NCBI GenBank assembly: GCA_016285455.1
Contig: JAEEQS010000009.1
Location: 27,056 to 91,055, forward strand
Source: Bacteroidales bacterium
GTDB taxonomy: Bacteria > Bacteroidota > Bacteroidia > Bacteroidales > UBA932
Direction of reading: 5' to 3'
DNA: 64,000 nt
Shown here: piece after piece, positions 41,660-50,203 of the stretch
Layout of the letters: the number at the start of each line of letters is the position of its first letter
How positions within the stretch are numbered: position 1 is the first letter of the stretch
The notes under the pieces: generated by a model
What the model saw: the letters and a program-made list of their open reading frames with translations, nothing else
Database searches by the model: none
What the model was told of the DNA's origin: nothing
Program-made: the position numbers and the translations under genes

Positions 41660-43987
41660 ATGGGAGAGAAACTAGTCATTGTAGAGTCTCCGGCCAAAGC
41701 CAAGACTATCGAGAAATTCCTGGGAAAGGGATACACAGTAAAATCAAGCTTCGGACACATATGCGATTTGCCCAAGACAGCCCTGGGCATAGACATAGAA
41801 CACGGCTTCAAGCCGAATTATCAGGTTCCGTCAGACAAGAAGAAAGTGGTATCGGAACTGAAAGCTCTGGCAGACAAGGCGGAAGTAGTTTATCTGGCAA
41901 GCGATGAAGACCGCGAGGGAGAAGCTATTGCCTGGCATCTTCAGAACCGCCTGGGACTCAAGCCGGAAAATACCCGCAGGATTGTTTTCCACGAAATTAC
42001 AAAAAACGCCATTCTGGACGCCGTTCAGAATCCGAGAAGCGTAGATGACAATCTGGTAAACGCCCAGCAGGCCAGAAGGGTTCTGGACCGCATTGTGGGA
42101 TTTGAGCTTTCTCCTGTTCTTTGGAGAAAGGTGGGCAAAGGCCTTTCCGCCGGAAGAGTACAGAGTGTTGCCGTAAGGCTTATAGTTGACAGGGAAAAGG
42201 AAATCCAGAATTTTTCCTCAACTCCTTTCTTCAAGGTTACTGGACTTTTCCATCCGGAAAGCGCAGCCGCAAAGGTCAAGCTGAGCGCAACGCTGGAAGG
42301 AAAATTCCAGACCAGGGAAGAAGCGCTTGCTTTCCTTCAGAAATGCAACGGCGGATGCCGCTTCAATATCGGTTCCATTGAGAAGAAACAGGCTTTCCGT
42401 TATCCGGCTCCTCCTTTTACAACGTCTTCCCTGCAGCAGGAGGCCAGCCGTAAACTCGGCTTCTCTGTATCCCAGACAATGAGAGTGGCCCAGGCTCTTT
42501 ACGAGAGCGGAAAGATCACCTATATGAGAACAGACTCCACCAATCTTTCCTCTCTGGCTATCAACACCATAAAACAGACAATAACGGAAAGTTTCGGAGA
42601 AGAATACTCTAAAGTCAGGCAGTTCCACACTCACGCCAAGGGAGCTCAGGAAGCACACGAAGCTATCCGTCCTACATATGCCTCAGACAAAACCATAGAA
42701 GGCACGCCTGCAGAGAAGAAGCTCTATGAACTTATATGGAAAAGAGCCGTTGCTTCACAGATGGCAGATGCCAAGGTTGAAAGAACAACCATCACTATTT
42801 CTTCAGATAAATTCCCTGAAAAATTCATCTGCGAAGGCGAGCAGATTCTCTTTGACGGATTCCTCAAGCTTTATATGGAAGGCCGAGACGACGAGCCTGA
42901 AGAAGAGACTCTCAGCCAGATGATTCCGGATCTTGCCCCGGGTCAGAAGATGGAAGCTCTCTCTATTGAGGCGATGCAAAAATTCGCCCCTCGCCCGCCG
43001 CGCTATTCAGAGGCCACCCTGGTAAAGAAGATGGAAGAGCTGGGCATTGGAAGGCCAAGTACTTATGCCCCTACCATCACTACCATTACCAGCAAGAGAG
43101 GATATGTTGTAAAAGACTCTAGACCAGGTGCAAAGAGACAAGCCGTAAAGATAACCCTGGAAGGATTGTCTGACTCAGCGATGGGAACAATCACAGAAAC
43201 TACTGTTGCGGAAAGCGTTGGAGCCGAGAAGAACAAACTCTTCCCTCAGGATATGGGTACTGTTGTAACTCATTATCTGGAAAACAATTTCAAGGAAATA
43301 ATGGACTACGGATTCACCGCCAGGATTGAGGAAGACTTTGACCGGATAGCTGAGGGAAAACTCGGATGGACAAACCTGATTTCCGCTTTCTACTCCCCGT
43401 TCCACAAAACAGTTGAAGCTCAGAACCAGGAAAAGACTCACGTAACCGCTGAAAGAAATCTGGGTGTGGATCCTAAAGACGGCAAGCCGATTACTGTAAG
43501 GCTCGGCAAGTTCGGTCCATTGGCTCAGAAGGGAACATCAGATGACCCGGCAAAGCAGTTTGCATCGCTGAGAAAAAACCAGTCTATAGAAACCATCACC
43601 CTTGAAGAGGCCCTGAAGCTTTTCGAGCTTCCTCGGCTTGTTGGAACTCTTGATGGAAAGGAAGTTACAGCTGCTATCGGAAGATTTGGAGCATATGTCA
43701 AATACGACGGAAAATTCTTCTCCCTGGCAAAGGGGCAGGATCCTTACACTATAACTGTGGAACAGGCACAGCAGCTTATCCAGGCAAAAGAACAAGCCGC
43801 TGAAAAGAGCCTTATAAAGGAGTTCGCCGATGAGGATATCCAAATACTTAACGGAAGGTACGGCCCATATATCAAGCACAAAGGAAACAATTACAAAATC
43901 CCAAAGGGAAGAGGAGCAAAAGCCGCTGCCGACCTTACTCTTGAAGACTGCAAGTCTTTGATAAACAACGCAAAGCCAAAGAAATAA
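41660..43987 (+). CDS. topA: DNA topoisomerase I
   Basis: Type IA topoisomerase relaxing negative supercoils. It has the Toprim Glu-Ser-Pro-Ala-Lys-Ala-Lys-Thr-Ile-Glu and Ser-Asp-Glu-Asp-Arg-Glu-Gly-Glu-Ala, the Ser-Ala-Gly-Arg-Val-Gln-Ser motif, and active tyrosine in Ile-Thr-Tyr-Met-Arg-Thr-Asp. The 775-residue protein ends with repeated Gly-Arg-Phe/Tyr-Gly-x-Tyr-x-Lys units in place of cysteine zinc fingers, as usual in Bacteroidota. The arginase-fold gene follows after 5 bases. Confidence 0.96.
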   Translation: MGEKLVIVESPAKAKTIEKFLGKGYTVKSSFGHICDLPKTALGIDIEHGFKPNYQVPSDKKKVVSELKALADKAEVVYLASDEDREGEAIAWHLQNRLGLKPENTRRIVFHEITKNAILDAVQNPRSVDDNLVNAQQARRVLDRIVGFELSPVLWRKVGKGLSAGRVQSVAVRLIVDREKEIQNFSSTPFFKVTGLFHPESAAAKVKLSATLEGKFQTREEALAFLQKCNGGCRFNIGSIEKKQAFRYPAPPFTTSSLQQEASRKLGFSVSQTMRVAQALYESGKITYMRTDSTNLSSLAINTIKQTITESFGEEYSKVRQFHTHAKGAQEAHEAIRPTYASDKTIEGTPAEKKLYELIWKRAVASQMADAKVERTTITISSDKFPEKFICEGEQILFDGFLKLYMEGRDDEPEEETLSQMIPDLAPGQKMEALSIEAMQKFAPRPPRYSEATLVKKMEELGIGRPSTYAPTITTITSKRGYVVKDSRPGAKRQAVKITLEGLSDSAMGTITETTVAESVGAEKNKLFPQDMGTVVTHYLENNFKEIMDYGFTARIEEDFDRIAEGKLGWTNLISAFYSPFHKTVEAQNQEKTHVTAERNLGVDPKDGKPITVRLGKFGPLAQKGTSDDPAKQFASLRKNQSIETITLEEALKLFELPRLVGTLDGKEVTAAIGRFGAYVKYDGKFFSLAKGQDPYTITVEQAQQLIQAKEQAAEKSLIKEFADEDIQILNGRYGPYIKHKGNNYKIPKGRGAKAAADLTLEDCKSLINNAKPKK

Positions 43988-43992
43988 CAAAT

Positions 43993-44901
43993 ATGGAAAC
44001 GAATCCCGTAAAAGACGCTTACAAAAGTCTCTACCCGCTTTCCAAGGGAATGGAAAAATGCGTGGTCTCCACTCTTGAAGAATATCTTCCTTACGCTTCT
44101 TCAAGAAAGAAAGACAAAGACAGAGTAGACATTGTCTTGTGCGGGGATAAATTTCCTTCTCTGAAATCTTTGCGTTTGGGCAAGAATTTTTCTTCTGCAC
44201 TCATTTCTTCCGGCTGGGATATTCCTGTTGAACTGATAGACGCTGTCAAGACGCAGAAAAGTTTCTCTATGATAGGCATTCAGAAATATCTTTTCATGCC
44301 TCAGCTTGAAATGGCTATGAGTGCCTGCGGATTTGAAACTCTGAACCTGGGAGCCCTGAGAGATGATATGACTTCTTGCGAACCTCTTCTAAGAAACACT
44401 AACTACGTGTTCCTGGATCTTTGCAGCATCAAGCACGCCGATTATCCGTGGGCCGGCAACACTAATCCAAACGGCTTTTACTCCAACGAAATCTGCCAAA
44501 TTGGAAGGTACATAGGCTTTTCCTGCAATCTCAAAGCTGTTTTCGTTTACGGAATACCCCAGAAGAAATGCCCGGAGGTTTGTGCCAATATGGCCGCACA
44601 AACCGCTTGGCACATTGCAGACGCCGTGGCTGTCAACATTAAGGAAGATCCGGCTTCTGAAAAAAAGAAAGGGAGGCTTTCCTCACAATTTGAACACAGA
44701 ATCGTGGACTTTATGTCCGGCGGAGATACGCTTACTTTCATAAATAGCACGGTTACAGGCAGATGGTGGATGGAAATACCAGTTGTAAAAAAGAACACTT
44801 CTGAACTTGTGGCTTGCAGCCTGTCTGACTACCATACCGCTACGGAGTCTCAGGTGCCTATCAGGTGGCTGTTTTATTACAACAAGTTCAACACCCTGTA
44901 A
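43993..44901 (+). CDS. Arginase/formimidoylglutamase-fold protein lacking metal ligands
   Basis: A 302-residue protein recognised from its C-terminal half: Phe-Leu-Asp-Leu-Cys-Ser-Ile, Asn-Pro-Asn-Gly-Phe-Tyr-Ser-Asn-Glu-Ile-Cys-Gln-Ile-Gly-Arg-Tyr, and Ala-Thr-Glu-Ser-Gln-Val-Pro-x-Arg-Trp. This is the pattern of the ureohydrolase-like protein that often sits next to topA in Bacteroidota. The Asp-x-His-x-Asp and Asp-x-Asp manganese motifs are not visible, and the N-terminal half is short. It is therefore probably not an active ureohydrolase. It starts 5 bases after topA in the same direction. Confidence 0.6.
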   Translation: METNPVKDAYKSLYPLSKGMEKCVVSTLEEYLPYASSRKKDKDRVDIVLCGDKFPSLKSLRLGKNFSSALISSGWDIPVELIDAVKTQKSFSMIGIQKYLFMPQLEMAMSACGFETLNLGALRDDMTSCEPLLRNTNYVFLDLCSIKHADYPWAGNTNPNGFYSNEICQIGRYIGFSCNLKAVFVYGIPQKKCPEVCANMAAQTAWHIADAVAVNIKEDPASEKKKGRLSSQFEHRIVDFMSGGDTLTFINSTVTGRWWMEIPVVKKNTSELVACSLSDYHTATESQVPIRWLFYYNKFNTL

Positions 44902-44916
44902 CATTTTTTAATTTTT

Positions 44917-44948
44917 TTTGCTGTTTTTGTTCAAAAACTCTATTTTTG
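44917..44948 (+). promoter_or_regulatory. Promoter of the Lrp/AsnC regulator
   Basis: TTTG at 44917-44920 and TATTTTTG at 44941-44948, 20 bases apart: a full -33/-7 match. The start codon is 38 bases downstream. Confidence 0.6.
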
Positions 44949-44985
44949 CAATATAGAGAACGAGAAAACTAAATATTTGAACAAT

Positions 44986-45507
44986 ATGGCAAAGTATCAA
45001 ATCGACGAAACCGACCAGAAAATCCTTTCCGCTCTGGTCAAGAACGCAAGAACGCCTTTCCTAGAAATCGCTCGTGAATGTGGCGTTAGCGGAGCCGCTA
45101 TTCACCAGAGATTCAAGAAGATGGAGTCTTTGGGCATCATTACGGGATCTCGCCTTCTGGTAAAACCAGCCACTCTTGGATTGGACGTTTGCGCTTTTGT
45201 GGAGGTAAATCTTTCTCCGGTAAACAAGTACCCTGAGGTTATAGAGGCTCTGAGAAAGATTCCTGAGGTTGTAGAGTGCCATTTCGTAACAGGCAGGCAC
45301 ACTCTGCTTCTGAAAATGTACTGCTTTAACCACGACCACCTTCTGGATATTCTGATCAATACAATCCAGAACATTCCTAGTGTCCAGGATACGGAGACCT
45401 TGGTTTCTCTGGATCAGGCTATCGAACGTCAGGTTTGGGTGAAAGACCATCCTGAAGAGAAGGGCTATCACCGCAAAGACAAGAAATCTTCAAGGAAAAA
45501 ATCCTAG
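44986..45507 (+). CDS. Lrp/AsnC family transcription regulator
   Basis: A 173-residue DNA-binding protein with an N-terminal helix-turn-helix (Asp-Gln-Lys-Ile-Leu-Ser-Ala-Leu, then Val-Ser-Gly-Ala-Ala-Ile-His-Gln-Arg) and a C-terminal ligand-sensing RAM domain (about residues 65-145). These regulators commonly respond to amino acids and control their metabolism; the target is not evident here. The C terminus has a Lys/Ser-rich tail. Start at 44986; a TTG three codons earlier is also in frame. Its stop shares the sequence CTAG with the ispD stop. Confidence 0.9.
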   Translation: MAKYQIDETDQKILSALVKNARTPFLEIARECGVSGAAIHQRFKKMESLGIITGSRLLVKPATLGLDVCAFVEVNLSPVNKYPEVIEALRKIPEVVECHFVTGRHTLLLKMYCFNHDHLLDILINTIQNIPSVQDTETLVSLDQAIERQVWVKDHPEEKGYHRKDKKSSRKKS

Positions 45508-46196
45508 ATGCCAGAAAGAAGGCGGGCGGCGTATTTCAGATCTTCCTGAGTGGTAATCTTGATATTGAACCGGCTTCCTTCTACGGTGCTGAAACTATAA
45601 CCGCTGCTCTCCATTACGCTCGCGTCATCCGTGAACGATGGAGAGTATGGTTTTTTATATGCCAGCTTCAATCTGGTTGAATCAAAGACCTGTGGAGTCT
45701 GAACCAGGAGATAATCTTCTCTTGTAACTGGAAAAGTACCCTCTACTTCTCCCCCCTCTCCGTATAATTTCTTCCGCATTGATTCTACAACCTGAATCAC
45801 CGGAATTACGCCGGCGCACTTTTCCGTAATCGGATATTTGAAAAGCTTTGCCAGCAGCTCAACGGGAACTATTGGCCTGACTCCATCGTGAACAGCAACA
45901 ACGGCTCCGTCTGGAATTGTTTCCACTGCAGAGCGCACAGAATGGAAACGGGTAATGCCGCCTGGTACTATCCTGTGGGGAATCATTATATTGCTCTTGT
46001 TGTAGATTTCCTTCCATTCCTCTATGTGAGACGGAGGAAGCACAAGAACTACATTAACGGGGAAAACCAGACGGGAGAAAAGTTCCACCGTCCTCAAGAG
46101 TATGGGTTTGCCGTCCAGTTCCAAAAACTGTTTTGGCACCCTGGACTTCATCCTTTTTCCGACCCCTCCGGCCGTGATCACAGCATAGTATTCCAT
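45504..46196 (-). CDS. ispD: 2-C-methyl-D-erythritol 4-phosphate cytidylyltransferase
   Basis: Enzyme of the MEP isoprenoid pathway that forms CDP-methylerythritol. It has the nucleotide-binding Ile-Thr-Ala-Gly-Gly-Val-Gly-Lys-Arg-Met, Pro-Lys-Gln-Phe-Leu, Val-Ala-Val-His-Asp-Gly-Val-Arg-Pro, Gln-Thr-Pro-Gln-Val-Phe and Thr-Asp-Asp-Ala-Ser. 230 residues. Divergent from purH, with a TAATTTTG -7 element of its own; its end overlaps the Lrp-type gene by 4 bases. Confidence 0.94.
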   Translation of the reverse strand: MEYYAVITAGGVGKRMKSRVPKQFLELDGKPILLRTVELFSRLVFPVNVVLVLPPSHIEEWKEIYNKSNIMIPHRIVPGGITRFHSVRSAVETIPDGAVVAVHDGVRPIVPVELLAKLFKYPITEKCAGVIPVIQVVESMRKKLYGEGGEVEGTFPVTREDYLLVQTPQVFDSTRLKLAYKKPYSPSFTDDASVMESSGYSFSTVEGSRFNIKITTQEDLKYAARLLSGI

Positions 46197-46215
46197 TTGC
46201 GATTATTTAACACGA

Positions 46216-46223
46216 CAAAATTA
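46216..46223 (-). promoter_or_regulatory. -7 element of ispD
   Basis: TAATTTTG on the minus strand, 19 bases before the start codon at 46196. Confidence 0.45.
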
Positions 46224-46244
46224 TAAATATTTGGCCGATTTTCT

Positions 46245-46252
46245 TAAATTTG
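46245..46252 (+). promoter_or_regulatory. -7 element of purH
   Basis: TAAATTTG on the plus strand, 25 bases before the GTG start at 46278. Confidence 0.5.
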
Positions 46253-46277
46253 TGATTGCTCAAAAAAGGACGAGAAA

Positions 46278-47753
46278 GTGAAACAGATCAAGAAAGCTCT
46301 TATCTCCGTCTACAACAAAGACGGAATCATTGAGATAGCCTCTTTTCTGAAGAAAGAAGGCGTGGAAATACTGTCCACCGGCGGCACTGCCTCTTTTCTG
46401 GAGAAGAATGGAATACAGGTTTCCAAGGTTGAAGATCTGACACATTATCCGTCTATTCTAGGAGGAAGGGTAAAGACTCTTCATCCTGCGGTTTTCGGAG
46501 GCATTCTCGGAAGAAGAGACAATCCTTCAGACCAGGAAGAGTTTTCCAAATATTCCATTGAGCCAATAGATCTGGTTATCGTAGACCTTTACCCGTTTGA
46601 GGAATATGTTGAAAAGGAAGCTTCGCCAGAAGAGATCATTGAGAAAATAGACATTGGAGGCATATCTCTTATAAGGGCGGCCGCAAAGAATTTCAATGAT
46701 GTTGCCATAGTGCCTTCCAAGGCTCAGTACGGTTACCTTCTGGATTTGCTGAAAGAGCAGGGCTGCCGCACAGATCTTTCTCAGAGAAAATACCTGGCCG
46801 GTGCGGCTTTCGGAGTCTCAGCCTCTTATGATCGGGCCATTTTCGGCTGGTTCAATTCCACTCCTCTGCGATACGGGGAAAACCCTCACCAGAAAGGAGT
46901 TTATATCGGCGAAAAAGACTCGCTGCCTCAGCAGATTCACGGAAAGGAAATTTCTCACAATAATCTGCTTGACATAGAGGCGGCAATAGAGCTCATCAGC
47001 GATTTTGAAGAAACAACCGTCGCGATAATAAAGCACAACAACGCCTGCGGTTGCGCCAGTGCTCCAACCCCTCTCCAGGCTTGGAAGAAGGCTCTTGCAG
47101 GAGATCCAGTTTCTGCCTTTGGGGGAATAATTGTCACTAATGCTGCTGTAGAAAAAGATGTGGCTGAGGAAATGAACAAACTCTTCTTTGAAGTAGTTAT
47201 TGCTCCTTCCTACAGCAGCGAAGCTCTGGAAATCCTAAAGTCCAAAAAGAATCGCATCATCCTTGTAAACAATGGCGTAAAGCTGCCAAAGATAAAATTC
47301 CGCAGCCTTTTTGGGGGAATTCTTAAGCAGGAAAGAGATGCACGCACAGAAACCCCTGCAGACCTTAAGTCTGTAACCGTTCTTTCTCCGCAAAAAGACA
47401 AGATTGATGACCTTCTCTTTGCCAACAAATTGGTAAAGCATTCAAAGTCTAACGCAATTGTTCTAGCAAAAGACAAGCAGCTGATAGGCAGTGGTGTAGG
47501 ACAGACCTCCAGAGTGGATGCGCTTAAACAGGCAATAGAAAAAGCCCACAGCTTCGGCTTCAGCACAGAAGATGCCGTTATGGCATCTGACGCGTTTTTC
47601 CCGTTCAAGGATTGCGTTCAGATAGCATTCGAGAACGGAGTCCGGACCGTTATCCAGCCTGGCGGATCCATCCGTGACGGAGAAAGCGTAGACTTCTGCA
47701 ATGATCACGGAATTGCTATGGTAACCACCGGCATTAGACACTTCAAACATTGA
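46278..47753 (+). CDS. purH: Bifunctional AICAR transformylase / IMP cyclohydrolase
   Basis: Catalyses the last two steps to IMP in purine synthesis. The cyclohydrolase part begins Ala-Leu-Ile-Ser-Val-Tyr-Asn-Lys-Asp with Leu-Ser-Thr-Gly-Gly-Thr and Gly-Gly-Arg-Val-Lys-Thr-Leu-His-Pro; the transformylase part has Leu-Arg-Tyr-Gly-Glu-Asn-Pro-His-Gln and Ile-Lys-His-Asn-Asn-Ala-Cys-Gly. 491 residues, slightly short. It begins with GTG, preceded by AAAGGACGAG. The mreB gene follows after 19 bases. Confidence 0.95.
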   Translation: MKQIKKALISVYNKDGIIEIASFLKKEGVEILSTGGTASFLEKNGIQVSKVEDLTHYPSILGGRVKTLHPAVFGGILGRRDNPSDQEEFSKYSIEPIDLVIVDLYPFEEYVEKEASPEEIIEKIDIGGISLIRAAAKNFNDVAIVPSKAQYGYLLDLLKEQGCRTDLSQRKYLAGAAFGVSASYDRAIFGWFNSTPLRYGENPHQKGVYIGEKDSLPQQIHGKEISHNNLLDIEAAIELISDFEETTVAIIKHNNACGCASAPTPLQAWKKALAGDPVSAFGGIIVTNAAVEKDVAEEMNKLFFEVVIAPSYSSEALEILKSKKNRIILVNNGVKLPKIKFRSLFGGILKQERDARTETPADLKSVTVLSPQKDKIDDLLFANKLVKHSKSNAIVLAKDKQLIGSGVGQTSRVDALKQAIEKAHSFGFSTEDAVMASDAFFPFKDCVQIAFENGVRTVIQPGGSIRDGESVDFCNDHGIAMVTTGIRHFKH

Positions 47754-47772
47754 TAAAAAAGTTAAGAGAAAT

Positions 47773-48804
47773 ATGGCATTTTCATTTTTGACACAGGAAC
47801 TTGCAATCGACCTCGGGACGGCCAACACCGTCATCTTCATGAAAGACAAGATTGTGGTCGATGAGCCTTCTATCATCGCGATAGACATGAACACGAAGAA
47901 GCCTATGGCTATTGGAACCGCGGCCAGGCTGATGCACGAGAGAACCAATCCTAACATCAAGACAATCAGGCCTATGAAAGACGGCGTGATTGCTGATTTC
48001 CAGGCCGCCGAACATATGATCCGCGGATTCATCAAGATGATAAACAGCAAGAGAACCTCCCTCTTCACACCTAACCTGAGAATCGTCATAGCTATTCCTA
48101 GCGGAAGTACCGAGGTGGAAACCAGAGCCGTAAGAGATGCTGCAGAACATTCCGGCGGAAGAGACGTTTACATACTTCTGGAGCCGATGGCTGCTGCTAT
48201 AGGAATCGGGCTGGATGTAGAAAAGCCTTCTGGACATATGGTTGTGGATATAGGAGGCGGAACCACAGAATGCGCTGTTATTTCTCTGGGCGGAATCGTA
48301 TGGAACGAGAGCCTCAAGGTTGCCGGAGACGTATTCACTTCAGACATCCAGCAGTATATGCGCCAGCAGTACAACATCAAGATTGGGGAAATTACGGCAG
48401 AACAGATCAAGATAGCCGTTGGAGCAGCCCTTCCTGAACTGGAAACTCCTCCTGAGCCATTTGTTGTAAGAGGTCCTAACCTGATGACCGCCTATCCTGT
48501 GGATGTTCCTGTAACTTCCATGGAAATAGCCCATTGCCTAGACAAGTCTTTGGCAAAGCTGGAAGCCACCATAATCAAAGTGCTGGAGCAGACCCCTCCT
48601 GAGCTTTATGCAGATATTGTAAAGGAAGGTATATACCTCAGCGGCGGCGGAGCTCTCATCAGAGGCCTGGACAAGAGGCTCAGCGACAAGCTCAAGATTC
48701 CGTTCCACGTTGCAGAAGATCCTCTAAGGGCCGTTGCAAGAGGAACCAACACGGCATTGAAGAATCTGGCAAAAAGACACTTCCTTCCTTATCTGATGAG
48801 ATAA
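47773..48804 (+). CDS. mreB: Rod-shape actin-like protein MreB
   Basis: Bacterial actin that directs lateral cell-wall synthesis. Actin-fold motifs: Ile-Asp-Leu-Gly-Thr-Ala-Asn-Thr, Asp-Ile-Gly-Gly-Gly-Thr-Thr-Glu, and Leu-Ser-Gly-Gly-Gly-Ala-Leu-Ile-Arg-Gly. 343 residues, normal. First of a five-gene rod-shape operon with mreC, mreD, mrdA and rodA. Confidence 0.97.
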   Translation: MAFSFLTQELAIDLGTANTVIFMKDKIVVDEPSIIAIDMNTKKPMAIGTAARLMHERTNPNIKTIRPMKDGVIADFQAAEHMIRGFIKMINSKRTSLFTPNLRIVIAIPSGSTEVETRAVRDAAEHSGGRDVYILLEPMAAAIGIGLDVEKPSGHMVVDIGGGTTECAVISLGGIVWNESLKVAGDVFTSDIQQYMRQQYNIKIGEITAEQIKIAVGAALPELETPPEPFVVRGPNLMTAYPVDVPVTSMEIAHCLDKSLAKLEATIIKVLEQTPPELYADIVKEGIYLSGGGALIRGLDKRLSDKLKIPFHVAEDPLRAVARGTNTALKNLAKRHFLPYLMR

Positions 48805-48816
48805 TCGTTCCCGATA

Positions 48817-49692
48817 ATGAAACTTCCTCCGCTGATTTACAATTCCATCGGGAAGTTCCTGGTATTCGCGGCTCTGGAAGCCGTGTGCCTGATTCTTATT
48901 GCAAGAAACAGCACCGTTCAAAGTTCCAGAGTTATGGAGGGAGTACGCACGGTCTACTCGTTTTTCTGGGAGAAGACCACCGCTGTAAAAAACTACACCG
49001 CTCTTAGGCACGCCAACCGCAATCTTATGGAGGAAAACGCCTGGCTTCTGGAGCAGAACGCAAAGTTCCGCGAATATATAGTCCGGCTTCAGGGAGAAGA
49101 CCGCCTTGCGGAACTTTCCGCCCAGATGAGCGGAAATATCGGTGACTCAGCCCTTGCCGGTTATTCCTTCACCCTAGCCAAAGTCATAAAGAACACTTTG
49201 GGCACTACACACAACTATCTGATAATAGACAAGGGAACCAAAGACGGCGTAACAGAAGACCTGGGAGTCATTACTCCAAGCGGTGTGGTGGGAATTATCC
49301 GCGCCAGCGGTCCGCGCTTCAGCTATGTGATGAGCCTTCTGAATCTCAGGCAAAGCATCAGCGTCAAACTTGGGCGTGGTTCCGCCCTTGGAACACTCAA
49401 GTGGGAAGGCGGAAGCATACGCAAGGCCTGCCTTACGGAAGTAGCCCTTAACGCAGAAGTCAACAAGGGAGACACTGTCTTCACCAGCGGAAACTCGTCT
49501 TTCTTTCCTCCTGACATTCCTGTAGGAAAAGCCCTTTCCTATACCATAGAAGACGGAATGTACAAAAGGGTGGAAGTAGAACTACTTCAGGACTTTTCAA
49601 GTCTTGACCACGTGATCGTAATCAAAAACTCAGACAAGAGGGAGATAGATTCTCTCTCAGCGATTAACGCTGCTTATATAGAAAAGAAGTAG
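48817..49692 (+). CDS. mreC: Rod-shape protein MreC
   Basis: Single-pass membrane protein that links MreB to the wall enzymes. It has an N-terminal helix (about 8-28), a coiled coil (about 65-95) and the beta-rich periplasmic core with Leu-Gly-Val-Ile-Thr-Pro-Ser-Gly-Val-Val-Gly and Asp-Thr-Val-Phe-Thr-Ser-Gly. 291 residues. It starts 12 bases after mreB. Confidence 0.93.
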   Translation: MKLPPLIYNSIGKFLVFAALEAVCLILIARNSTVQSSRVMEGVRTVYSFFWEKTTAVKNYTALRHANRNLMEENAWLLEQNAKFREYIVRLQGEDRLAELSAQMSGNIGDSALAGYSFTLAKVIKNTLGTTHNYLIIDKGTKDGVTEDLGVITPSGVVGIIRASGPRFSYVMSLLNLRQSISVKLGRGSALGTLKWEGGSIRKACLTEVALNAEVNKGDTVFTSGNSSFFPPDIPVGKALSYTIEDGMYKRVEVELLQDFSSLDHVIVIKNSDKREIDSLSAINAAYIEKK

Positions 49693-49693
49693 G

Positions 49694-50203
49694 ATGAACA
49701 CTTTCAAATACATATTCGGTTTTATGGTGATTCTCATCCTGCAGCTCTTGTGCTCGAATTTCATCAATCTCTGGCCTATCCTCTATATTGCGGTGATTCC
49801 GCTTCTGGTGATTCTGCTGCCTCCGGATATCAACACTTGCATTCTGATGCTGTGCGCCTTTGCCATAGGACTGCTGACAGATGCCCTTTGCGACGGAATT
49901 TTAGGGCTCAATGCCGCCTGCTGCGTTCTTGTTGCCGCCTGCAGGAATATGATAACCAGGCCAATGAGGCGCTATGACATACAGACGGAGGAAATGGATC
50001 TGAACTACGGCGAATTCCGTCCGGGCAAGCTGGCAATGCTTCTTGTTGCAAGCTATCTTGTCTTCTTTGTTCCATATGTTATCATAGATGGCCCTATGGG
50101 CAAAGGAATAGCTTATCTTGCTTTCAGGATTATCCTTAATGTGATTGTCAACTCCTTGGTAGCATATCTTCTGGTCAGGCTATGGATAAGAAGGTTTTTC
50201 TGA
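49694..50203 (+). CDS. mreD: Rod-shape protein MreD
   Basis: A 169-residue membrane protein with about five hydrophobic segments, matching MreD in size, topology and position directly after mreC (1-base gap). Sequence conservation in this family is low, so the call rests partly on context. Its last 22 bases overlap the mrdA start. Confidence 0.88.
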   Translation: MNTFKYIFGFMVILILQLLCSNFINLWPILYIAVIPLLVILLPPDINTCILMLCAFAIGLLTDALCDGILGLNAACCVLVAACRNMITRPMRRYDIQTEEMDLNYGEFRPGKLAMLLVASYLVFFVPYVIIDGPMGKGIAYLAFRIILNVIVNSLVAYLLVRLWIRRFF

